This document shows positions 7,755 to 19,400 of a DNA stretch of 26,034 nt, piece after piece. The position numbers and the translations under genes were made by a program. This DNA is from Mesotaenium endlicherianum (lineage: Eukaryota; Streptophyta; Zygnematophyceae; Zygnematales; Mesotaeniaceae), in the NCBI GenBank assembly GCA_009602735.1, contig WELA01007315.1, positions 299,803 through 325,836 of the forward strand. Reading direction: 5' to 3'. Numbering within the stretch: the stretch's first letter is position 1; every line of letters starts with the position of its first letter. The notes under the pieces are model-generated. The model was not told where the DNA came from, did no database searches, and saw nothing but the letters and a program-made list of their open reading frames with translations.

Positions 7755-8944
7755 CCTAGAAATTACTTATGTAGCAATTATATAAACAAGAGCAAGAACA
7801 TAGAGAGGCATTCTAGAATCACTCCTGTAAGTTTGAGAAACACATTAACTTTCAAGAAACCATCTTTGTTTCAAGAAGCTAACACTTGTGTTCAAAGATC
7901 CTTGTCTTGTATAGATAAAGTATTATATTTTTAAGTATTTTAACTAACTATTTCACTACAAAACCCCACCTATCATTGAGTGTCGGTTTCGACTTGTCGC
8001 GGTCGCCCTTCCGTGTGACTTTGGCCGTTTACTTTAAATGCTGATTATGCCAAGGTCAGTCATTTGGCCGGTTAGTGGACGTTGACTGTCCGTACCTAGA
8101 TTGCCGTGACTTGCGCCGTCAAACTGATAACAGTTGCAAAAGTGAAATGGTCTGATGCATGGTCTGATGGGCATATGTTACACACATAAAATTTACTCGA
8201 ATCTTGGGGCCTGGTCGCGACCTCTCGCACTTTAAGGTGAGCCCGAGGACTCGCGCGCCCTGCTTGGCCTGAGTCTATGCGCGCTTTATCGCAGCCACCC
8301 CCTGCCTGAATTGTGGATTGAAACAATTTGAGGGGCTTCGGGGGGGGGGAAGGGTGTCGTGCCTAACAGTGTCGGTCCCTCGGCACGTGCGTAGCCTTCC
8401 AGCACGTGTGCCTTCGGCCTGGTTGATGTGTCGGTGGCCCTCCTCATGTGTGGCAGACATGGTCGATCGACCTTTGCACGTTTGTCGGTGACAAGCCTTA
8501 CCAGAGTTAACCCATCCCTGGGTTCCTGAACTTGCACCATGCAGCCTTGACCAACACTCAGAGTGACGTTCTCTGTCACCCGGCTCTCACCATCTGCTTA
8601 TCCTAAGACTTTAGCAGAAAATTTAAAAATACTTGCCTTGCCTTAATTCCTCTTACAAGGACGGAAGTCTCTTACTTCCACATAGGCTTTATGCCTTAAG
8701 GTTCTTGGATTCACAGGTGAGCAGATTGTAGTTTGCAGAAATCACACTCTAAGCAGCTTGACATGCAACGTCAGATTCAGAGAAAATCGCCCTTCAGGCT
8801 TTCGCTTAACTTCCACAAGTCAGCTTACAAAACTCTGAAACTACGTCTATGCTGGCCTGGGTCAAGCTCTTCACTTAACACCGCGCCTTAACAGCTCTTC
8901 ACTGCCAGGCTGGGCTCACTCAGTTCTTCACTGAGAGCTTTATC
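7755..8944. other. non-coding interval between the direct repeats
   Basis: I find no gene in this 1.2-kb interval. About 8050-8125 resembles the last 85 bp of both long repeats (TTGACTGTCCGTACC..., GCCGTCAAAC). About 8213-8345 resembles 9960-10095, the sequence just right of repeat R2 (shared CGACCTCTCGCA, GCCTGAATT). So an older, partial copy of the repeat plus its flank seems embedded here. If R1 and R2 are LTRs, this is the interior of a non-autonomous element. No convincing primer-binding site or polypurine tract is visible at its edges. Confidence 0.45.
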
Positions 8945-9882
8945 TGTCAATACTACTCTCTCTCTTCGAGATGCGAATGCGACTTCTGAGAACTTGGAAA
9001 TCAACACACAACTCACCATTTTAAGGCTGCTTCACACACACACTCGTGGCGTTTGGCCGACTCTGTGCTAATCTCCTAGCAGATTCTATTCTGCAGTTCT
9101 CCTTCTTTAACCGTGAGATTCCCTCTTGGGAACTCCCTACAATCCTAACTTATCTATGATACACAGAAGAATCTTCGGTGTCGTCAGAAGCGTGGGGCTT
9201 TGGCCCTCCAGTGGCCTTGAAAACTCCTTCTTCTTCTTCGCTCTTCTTTGCTTTCCTTCTGCTTCTTGGCAAAGGTGCGTGCGAGTGAATGACATGTCTC
9301 AGGCAAGATTCGTGCCTTTCACAGGCACCACACAGCATCATCTTTCGAGAATGCCGTGCTTAGTCACACAACTTAGCTGCATGTCGCCTCTACCCAGCCA
9401 TGCTCAACTCAAACTCGTAGTCACTCAGCATGCATGCACACCTTGTGACTGTCGCGCGTGGTTGCTTAGCTTCTCAGCTGGCAGTCACGCCTAATTGGCT
9501 CATGGCTTAGAATATCTGAGCGGCGTGCAAGCAAATGCCACTTGCTCAAGTTTTCCCAACCGGGCGGCCGTAACCTATCTTGGCATTGCAGCCATGACCT
9601 GACTTAATCTGCCAGTCACACAGTACCTGACCTGGTACTTGCTGGGCGGCTCATTGCTGATCCCCAGCTCCTAGCCTCGCGGCTGTCTTGTCAAAACCTC
9701 CCCCATCCCTGGGTGTGGGGCACACTGACATTGACCCCTTGCCAGTGGTCTTGACGCCGCCATAACCGCTGACTGCGATGTAATCAGTCAAGTGGTCGGT
9801 GAGTTAATGTTGACTTTCAGCACTAGGTGGCCGTAGCTTGCGCTGCGCGTGCGACACCGTCAAACGCATAATAGTCGCGACA
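8945..9882. repeat. long direct repeat R2 (right copy)
   Basis: This is the second copy of the repeat seen at 6804-7754, here with its complete left end (TGTCAATACTA...) and ending GTCGCGACA at 9882. Both ends give short imperfect inverted repeats (TGTC...GACA), as in an LTR. There is no coding region. Read on the minus strand it would be the 5' LTR of a small element whose 3' LTR is R1. Confidence 0.65.
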
Positions 9883-10471
9883 AGGGGGTGGGTGCATGCA
9901 CTGTGCAGGCTTAGGATGTTATAATGCGCACGAATCTGCATTCGTTGACCTCCGACCTCCGAGTCTCCGACCTCTCGCAGTTTCATGTGCGCCCGGGACA
10001 GCGCGGTCTGCCTGGCTTGTGTCTTTGTCTGATACTTCGCAGCCAGCCCTTGCCTGAATTATTAACTGATGCAATGAGGGGGGGCTCGATTGCCAATCTG
10101 TACCAGATCGGTACTGGCAATGAGTTGGCACCTTCGTGGAGTGCCGTGGAGCAATGTAATCTGGCATGTGATGGAATTTCTATCCGAGAAAGTTTTAACC
10201 TCGCCTTAACCCTGACCTGTTGACTTCGTAAAATTCTGTCCCATTTACTTTGCCACGCATGCAAAAATATAACGCGTTGACAACGAGCCGCGTGCCGTTA
10301 CTCTCATTCTCAATGCCATTGGTTAATCTTCATCATTTGCTGCCATTCGACCTCGCGTGTTTTTTAAGCGCACGTGCGTATGGTGGCGAAAATGCAGTGC
10401 CATTTGTTTGCCATGGCCATTTCGGGCCTTGTTGTGTTATGAGTGTTATACATTATTTCTCTACACCTTTC
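9883..10471. other. intergenic stretch upstream of the receptor kinase gene
   Basis: The first 210 bp (to about 10095) include a degenerate copy of the sequence at 8213-8345. The remainder to 10471 should contain the promoter and 5' UTR of the receptor kinase. An A/T-rich AAAAATATAA at about 10263 is a possible but unproven TATA-like element. I see no other gene. Confidence 0.5.
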
Positions 10472-13400
10472 ATGCTCGTGCGTTTCAATAAGATGCTCTA
10501 CTACATTTTTCTCTTTGTTCTTCCAGTGACCAGCGATGCTGTACGTATAAACCAAAATGAATGTAAGACCTCAAACCCCTCTATGAGTACTACATATCTT
10601 GTCCAATCGTCATGATCAAGTCCAATTTGTGCAACCTTGAAATGTATAGTGACTATCTCCTGCGTGATTGAGGTAGTGTGCTTGTAGCTTGATGTGCCAC
10701 GCAATTTACACGGAGCCAGTACGTACGTGAAGTATGTCAGAGTCGGTATGGCAGTTTCATTCGATTACTTAGTTCCCTTGCTCACTCGTCCGGATGTTCT
10801 TATCGTTCCTTACTGACAAATTCTTCATACATGTACACCACAGTCGCCACTCTAAATGAGTTTCGACTCGGCTTCAATGACCCAAATGGTCTTTTGTCCT
10901 CATGGAACAGTATTGATTGCAACAGTATGGATCATGTCACTTGCACAGCGGACGGGTTTGTTTCCGCAATGTGAGTAAAGCAATTTCTGCCCCTGGTCTT
11001 TCAATTTGCATATTCTGATTAAGCAGAAGGAGTTGTCTTGTGACCTTAAGTTGCTTGAGCACTGCATGTCATGTTATTGCTAAAAGAAGATGGCATTTCC
11101 GTTTCCCACGTTGTGTGCTTGCTGCTCTCCTTGCCATTATGTCACAAATTAAGTGAAATGCTCTAGTTCTCCAAGTTACAAGGAAATGTTGCTATCCATG
11201 CTACACCTTCGAAAGGCCTGGCTGCTGACATGCACGAGATGGTCAGAGCACTCTGATGTACTTTATAAGGAGATAGTGACTATGTGGACCATAATTGTTT
11301 TCTAGTGTGCTTAAGAGACTTGAATCTAGCACACGCATCCATGGCGTGGTTCAGTAATCTTTGTGGCTAATGTCTGCAACTTGTTTCTATGACAAAGGCG
11401 TCGGTGAAAAATGGGGAGGTTGTGTACAAAGGACAGTCTAATGTACCTCTAGTCGTTGGATCACGTTGCTTGTTGTGGCCGTTGTTGTGATGATATGCGC
11501 AGAACCATGATTGGAACAGGTGAGGAAGGATCCGCAGACTTGGGCGGGTCCTTTGGAGATTCAATCGGCTCCTTCTCCAAGTTGCAAAATATGTAAGCTC
11601 ACTCTTCTGCTCCTCATTATAGTGAGTACTAGAAAGACACTGTGGCTCATGCTCAGTGGTGTCAACGTTGCACAACTGCACCCCTGCTTGACGTACAGTA
11701 TATACACCCTCCGAAGTGGTTCCATTGGGCTCAATGATCACTCTGCACAATGCCCTTTTGTGCATAGCATAGCCCCCACCATGCTTCTTAGCTGTCAGGT
11801 TCTTGTATCCAGGCGAGTGTGTCATCTGTGCTTCGTCGTAGACTCGAGGCCACCGGCAAACACATTGAGATACCCGTAGGAGGCCATCTTGAACAAGAAA
11901 GTCCAGCGCCTAGTTTGCACTTGGGCCTGTTCCATTCCAAAAAGAACTAGGGGCAGGCAGAGGGTCAAGAGAACCTGCTGCCTTGTGCGCGCTGCATGTG
12001 CCAAAGGACTGTTGCTAGTAGTTTTCCTCAGTAATCTTATTGTATTTATATTCTGATGTAAGTATGTGAACATGAAGTTGTGCTCATCAGCTGTGCCTCG
12101 CCCTTCATGCTAGCTGTGGCTTTCTTGCTGAGTCGCGCCATCCAGAGCTGGGGTCGTGCAGGCTGCTGTCCAGCTCCCTGTGATGCATGGCATTGTTCAG
12201 ACATCTGGTGACATGCTAGACAATTGCAGGCTTTGCTGCAACATACTCCTGAATCTTTCGGTATGCACCTCCTCATTAAGCTTCTTTTGACAGACCCTTC
12301 TTGTTGGTTTCATTTTTTGGGCAGCACATTGCGTAATGTGAGTATCAGTGGGCCCTTACCCTTGAGCCTCTGCAACCTCACGTCGCTGGAGACGCTGTGA
12401 GTGTCCTCCCCACAGTTTTTTTGTATTTACTAAATTTGGGGGCCAGGGTCTTCGGGGCTCCTTCATAGCCTGGCATTTGCACATGCTCCCCCGACTTGCT
12501 CTGCTGCCAGTTTGTACCTCCTTGTGCTCTCCACTCTATGCCCTATGTGTAGGCGCTGCTTGTGTCAGCCAAGCTCTCAATTATAGGAAGCGGAGGGTCA
12601 CCGCGTGCGATGCCAAAAGGAGTGGACGTCGAAGTCACAATTCGTTGCACTGTCCCCTGTTGAAACTTGGCTCTGGGCAGAAACAAGGCACATGTTGTGG
12701 CCTGGCAGAAATTAGTACCCTTCTATTGTTGCTTTTGCCTTTTGCCTCAGGTGATTCAGTGCACTGTCACTCTCTTTTTCTCTTCTCCAGGGACCTCGGG
12801 CTCAACGCTCTGAATGGCACCATTCCCGATTGCTTGGACCGGCTAGCTAATCTCAAATACCTGTAAGTGTATTGCTGCTACAAGTCCCCTTGAATGCCCA
12901 CGAGCGTTAGTACTGTATCCCACGCCAAAGGCCTAAGCCATATTGCTCTTAGGATGCGGACTGGCATCATCACTCACAGGTACCCTAGAATAGCCATCAA
13001 ACTGGTTGTTCCGCATACCCCTGTTCATTTTGCATAGATTCACGCATTACAGACGCACAGACAGCAGGTCGGATGTAGAGAGCAGGATGAACCGATTGCT
13101 TAAATGCTTTTGTGGGTGCAATCACTCAATTTCTTCTCATTCCATCCCAGTGTTTTCCGGGCCGTAATGTTGGCTTACTCGTGAATCACCCAAAAACAGC
13201 CACCGGATTGCTTTGGCAAGTGTGGAACTGAAGGTCATGCAGCAACATAAAAGCACACTCTTGTGCTTCTTGGCTCGTGTTATATTAGCTGTCTGATTAC
13301 ACTCGGCACGGGCCGTGCTGCACCGCTGTGCTCCTGCTTGATGTCACGGATTGTCCAGTAGAGGTTAAGGCTTGCAATAAGATTGTGATTAGGAGCTTCG

Positions 13401-16400
13401 GTCACAATTCTTAGCACCAGGTGCAGAGCTGAAGAAGCTTGTTGCCGATTTTTCAGACTGCAGCAAGACCTGTTAACTCCTTAGTATGCAAGCCCTCGCC
13501 TCTCAAAGTTATGCTATTCCAGGCTTGCTTGACACGCCTGAGCCCCGAGTGGAACTTGTCTGTTCTGCCCCCCCTGCTGCTGGGACAGCGACCTTGATTT
13601 CAACGGGCTGACAGGCACCATCCCCGAGTGTGTGGGAAACCTCACCGGCCTGTATAAACTGTGAGTGCGCTCGTGTTTACGCGCAACCTGGTCCCCTCCA
13701 CCTTTAGCAGCAATTTGGGTTCTCAGGCACACTAGGGACTGACAGCAGAGGATAGCGAAGCTGCTTCACTGCTCAATGAAACTGTTCAAGGCGCGGCCGT
13801 CTCCTTGTGCTGGCTGAATCGCCAAGGCTGCATTTATTGAGGATGCATATTGGTTCTTTCCACATGCTGTTTGAGCGCGCTTGGCAACGAGATACATCGC
13901 AAGGTGCAGGCCCGTTGACTTGCACACATTATGATTGCAGCCTCTTCTTCTGCCTTGTGTCTTGCGCTCAGACAATCCGCAGCTCACGCTCTGGTACAGG
14001 CGTCCTGAATTGATGCCACTAGGATGCTTTGATATGCCTCTGCCCAGTGTACCAGCATGGCATATTGTGGGAAGCACAATAGTTGATGCTTGTTGGGCCG
14101 CTGACCATGGAATGGGCTATGCCATTACATGCGCGTCAGGAAAGGAGTCGAGTACTGACCTACATCAATGGTTGTAAGGCCTTGCTGTCATAGCAAGCTC
14201 GTTATGGTCCAGAAGGCTTAAGCGGGATGCATGCGCTGAAGACCTTTCTGCTTGAATTGCTTGCTCTCGTGCAGGAGTCTCTACGGTACTCCACTCGAAG
14301 GATCAATCCCAGAAAGCATCTGCCGCTTGAGGGCCTTGAATATTTTGTAAGTTGGTCCAACCAGGCATATCACGCCTTCAGTGATGACTTCTCTGCTAGC
14401 ACAGGTGCAGACATACCATAGTTTGCAGCGGGCCGTTGTCTTAGTCCCGCAATTGCATGACATAAATACTGACGGGTTTCAGCCTCCAGGCCCTGGATAT
14501 GCATCCACCACTGGTCATGATTCTTGCAAATCTGATGAATGTGAGTCAACAACTGCTCCTGGGTGTTCTCTTTGTGAAGTATTTCTCACATGTTGGCGAT
14601 CTTCTTACAACAGCAGGATGCGGGTTTGAAATTGCTCACAGGTCTTTCCTGCTCTCTACAATCATCTCCAATCACCTGCATCGCGTTTGTCTGCATTACT
14701 GGAGGAATAATCATGTAGCACACATTGGTAAATACTAAATTGCTTGTGTTTGTGTGTTTGTGTGGGTGTATGTGCGTGCACTGACTGTTACTTGTGGTGG
14801 GTTGCGTCAACAGAGCGCTTGGTGGAAGTCTTAATTTGATTGGCACCCTCCCCAGCTGTCTTGGAAGTCTGCTCGAACTCACACACCTGTACGTATATGC
14901 CCATTGCACCCAGCTCCCTGGCAACGCTAACCTTGGAGCCTCGAGGCACAGGTGTCAGCCAGCTATGCCTTGCGGTGCAGGTGTTGGACAAGGAGGGGTC
15001 TCTACGTGCCTGGATTATTCAAGTTTTGGGACATAGTCCACAGCTTACTGCACAATATGCACCTCTGCATCCTTGCGATGAACAATTCCGCGTTGCCCTG
15101 GGTCATGTAACCGGCTCCACCAATATTACTCCACTGCTGTTCCCTGGCGCCAATGCTCGTGTTGTTTCCGCTGTGAGCATGTGCAGGCGATGTTGAGTGT
15201 CTGGCTGTGTTGATTGCACTGTCTGGCGCCGTCTCTCAGCCATACCCCTCCTCACTCTATCTTGTACAATGTTTGCGCCCGCTGCCTATTCTCATTCCAG
15301 CCAGACTTTGCTCTGTGCATGCAGGTATATAGGTTCCAGCCGCTACAATGGCATCATTCCTCATTCGCTGTGCAACTTGACGAAGCTGGAAAAACTGTAC
15401 GTGTGATGATGCAAACAATGTTGGGAGATAATCGTGTGCGTGGGAGTGTTTTTGCCAGGTTTCCTAGCTGTGACACTTCTGTATAGAGAAGTCCGCGCTT
15501 TCATTAGGGAGTATATCTGTTGCCACTCTGAGCACTCCTATACTGAAGCACAGAGAAGCATATGGAGGAGAGTATCGTTTGCTTTGTCCCGTGCACTGGC
15601 CCCAAGCAGAGAACGCGCATCACTTTCTGGTGCTGCCACCTGCATGCGCAATGCGTGCTGCATCTGTGCACCTCAGCCAAGCAGCTCATGCACATACACC
15701 AGCTTCTGTTTCTGCTTCATGCAGAGACTTGAGACATAATCAACTGTCAGGTGGACTCCCAAGCTGCCTCAGCACGTTGCCTTCCTTGACACTTCTGTAA
15801 GGGCCAACACATCCAACTTTTTCCATCTTTATACCAACACCCCTCCCCCCCCCCTTCCCCTTTTCTCACGTGCATGCCCCAGGCTTCCAGACTGAATACT
15901 GGACACCACTGTTCCGCAAACACCTCGGCAACCAGGGGTGCATCATCATCTGCGTAGCCATCTGTACCTGCATGAGCTCTAGTCGCATGTCAGCGCGTGT
16001 TTAGCTGGACGGATGGTGGATATGACACAGTAGAAGATAAGCCCATGGTGCTGTTCTGACATTGGACTTGCGGCGGCATGTGATGCGGTGCGCTGCAGGG
16101 ATGTCAGCTTCAACCACTTGGCAGGAACCTTACCCCAGAACTTCAGCAACCCGGCTCTGGCCCTGTACGTTGACCGCAATTTCTTCTCGGGCTCCTCAGA
16201 AGTCACCTTTGCAAACGGGTCCTCCTTCTGCCCGGCCAACTACGCGTCCAACTGCTTTGACAACTCAGGGAAGTGCAGTGATGTCGGCCAGCGGACCCCG
16301 ACAGACTGTTCAGCGTATTGCAACACAACCTCCGCAGTGGGGCCGTGCGCTGGCCATGGGCTATGCAGCACCACTGCCCCTCACACGTGCACCTGCGACG

Positions 16401-19400
16401 CTGGATACAGCCTTTCATATGGCCCCGGGACGGTCTCGTGTGCACCAGGTACCACACACACACAAAAAGCTTGACTGTCTGTTCCAGAATGTGATTGGCA
16501 TACGCCTTCGCTTCCCTTTGTTGGGAGTTGCAGCTGAGAGTCTCCCATGCGCACGTAGAGAAGGTGCACGGGTGGCTAGATCGGAGTGTTGCATGCGTGG
16601 CAAAGGTTCCTTCAGGCGGCCCTCGTTTAGCAGTTGATGGGCTTGCAGTGCTAGAGAGTTGCGTGGCGGTCTCAGCTCCGTCCTTCATTTGCAGCTTGCA
16701 CCAGCAGGCCTTTGCGGATGCCTACTGTGCGCATGAGAGTCAGATCGCTGGCTCTCAGTCGGAAGTAATGAGAAGCATCAGCCAGTCCTTTGCTGCACCC
16801 CACGGCACCCGGGGAACAAGTGGTGGCCCTGGGATCTGCCCCCCCCCCTTCCTTTAGATGCTCCCACTTCACCCTTGCTTTACTTGGTGGGAAAGGAAGT
16901 CAATTATCTTTCTGGCAACACCCACGTGGTCCCTTTTTTGCCTCATGCAGCAACCCGGCCGCCATCGCTTCCGCCACCTCTGTCGCCTCCGCCAATTTGG
17001 CCGCCTCCGCCATCTCCACCGCCTCTGCTGTCTCCACCTCCCCCGTCTCCGCCACCTCTGACGCCTGACACGCCCCCTCCTCCTGCGCCCATCTCAGGTG
17101 CATGCTCCCAGCTCCTCAGCTCTATTACACTCTCAAAAGATGCTATTGTAGCCCTCTGTAGAATATGACGACACTGTTGCCTTATTGCGGTCGTACCGAT
17201 ATTTCCTGCATTGCGTGCGCCTGCCACTGAAACCATCCTACGTGCATGCACCCCGGGCTGTGAGGATCTGCGACGGAGAATTGACGTCATTGTTGACATA
17301 AGATTGCACTCATATTGTGCACACATATTTTTTTCAAGTTGCAGTTAGTTGAGTGCAGGCAATGACGTGCCAACAGGTGTTGTTATGATGGCAGGCAAAA
17401 GCAAGAGCATATTTAAGTCAAAGTGGGTGGCAGTTACGGCAGGCGTCCTTATTTTTCTCTGCATATGTGCATGTTGCGCCTGCCTTGACAACGCAAAGGA
17501 CAAGCAGGACGAGGAACTTCTGGCTGGTACACCGCTCCCTCTCCCTCCCAAAGCTAAGGTCTGACTGTGCATCCAGATTCATGGTGCATTTTAGCTTCCT
17601 TCCGAGAGATGGCTTCACTTTTCTTCTTCCCCTTAGGTTCCACTCCTCCACCCTGACTGGCGGTGGGGAAGTCGCAAGAAGGAGCTGCTGAGCATGTGTA
17701 CGAATGTGCGCGTGTGTCACGTGTGATCTGGCAGACCGCAACGTGACCGCGGTCCCAAGCCATAGCGACAAGCTGATTGAGATGCTGAGCCAGCAGTCCG
17801 TGCGCGCCATCACTCTGGAAGACATCAAGGCCGCCACGGACAACTTCAGCGAGGACAAGCTGCTTGGCAAGGGCGGCTACGGCAGCGTCTATCGGGGCAT
17901 CGTTGACGACAAGTGCGCGTGGGCCGTCAAGAGAACCACTAAGGCCAACAAGAACTCCCTGGTCAGCTTTGAGGAAGAGGTGAGTGCTCGGGAGTCGAAG
18001 CGAAGGCTCTCGGATTTTCTCTGCACAATCGTTGGGCGTAGGTGCATGGGTAGAACGACCCTCATATGAACGTGTGATTAAAATGTATCGTGTGCCCATA
18101 GTTGCTTCCGTATGTGATGAGTGGACAAAGGTGACCAGTCACGCTGACATGCTTGCTTGGGTTGGAGTATCTGGGCCAGGTGCTGCTGATATCGAAGGTG
18201 TGCCATCCCAACCTGGTGCAACTGCTGGGCTTCTACGCGGAGGAAGACGAGCAGATTTTAGTGTACAAATTTGTGCCATGTGGCACGCTGCAAGACCGCC
18301 TGAAGACAGCACCAGGCAAGCAACTCCGGGGCTGCCTACTGAATGTGATGATGATGTGCTGCAGACATTATCACCCCTGCACATTATGGTAGTCTTTCTG
18401 ATATAATCGCCCCCCCTAGTCTTGCTCCTGATCTGCTTGCATGCATGGCTGCCGCGTATGTAATTCGTGCCAGTTGATCTTCATGTATGCAAATTTTTGT
18501 GTGTATCTATGTATGTGTCTATACGTATACAAGTAAATGTGCATAAGTATATGGATGCATATGTAAATTTTCCTGTCAAGCCCTCATGGCTCAAGCGTTG
18601 TAGACATCCTGCTCCTCCCCTCTTTGTGCATGGCACATGATGGCATGCTCGGTGCTGCAGAAGAGAGCACATCAGAGGACGCAGAAGCAACAGGTCCTCT
18701 GAACTTCACGGAGCGGCTGGATATTGCCGTGGGCGTGGCGCGAGGTCTTAACTACCTGCACAGCAACTCGCAAATGCTAATCGTGCACCGCGACATCAAG
18801 CCCGCCAACATCCTCCTCGACTGTAATATGCAGGTGCTGCGCTGCTGCTGATGCGTGCAGCTGAGCTATGCAATTACGCAGTGCATGTTTATTCAATGTA
18901 GAAGCTGGCTGATGTAATAAAGCAGGACCTTTGTCGCCCCGCTACCGCTGCTGTGGGCCAGATTTGCAGGTTGGGAGGCGCTTATGTGAGTCCTACCCTC
19001 CTTGTTGCATGGGAATTTAGCAGTAGGAGTTGAAGGGGTGAATATTAGTTGAGGAGTAACGAAGATTTTGCCAGGCAATGGTGCACAATGAAGCCCACAA
19101 CTCGATGCTCAAGCATCTAAACGCTTTCTGCAACGCTTGCGCTCGTGTGCAGCCCAAGATTGCGGACTTTGGGCTCTCCAAGGTGCTGGCTGCTGGGGTG
19201 AACGGGTCCGATGCGGGGTATGCAGTGGCGTCCAAATTGAAAGGTACCTTTGGGTACATGGACCCCGACATCCAGAACAACCTGCAGATCTCCCCCAAGG
19301 TCGATGTCTTCAGGTCAGCTGCTGCCACCTGCCTCTCCAGCAACCTGCAGGTTGTCTCTGCAAGAGGAGCTGGCATGCGCGCGCACGCCCTGACTGCTGG

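Noticed and set aside
11367..11879. ORFs on both strands in the 1.35-kb kinase intron
   Set aside because: No domain or coding pattern; the flanking exons join in phase without them.
12477..12866. 129-aa plus-strand ORF overlapping an LRR exon
   Set aside because: Only its last 24 residues are real (exon 12791-12862); the rest is intron read-through.
16900..17326. Antisense Glu/Ala- or Gly-rich ORFs over the proline-rich exon
   Set aside because: They are complements of the CCN-rich repeat; the plus-strand frame fits the kinase gene in phase.
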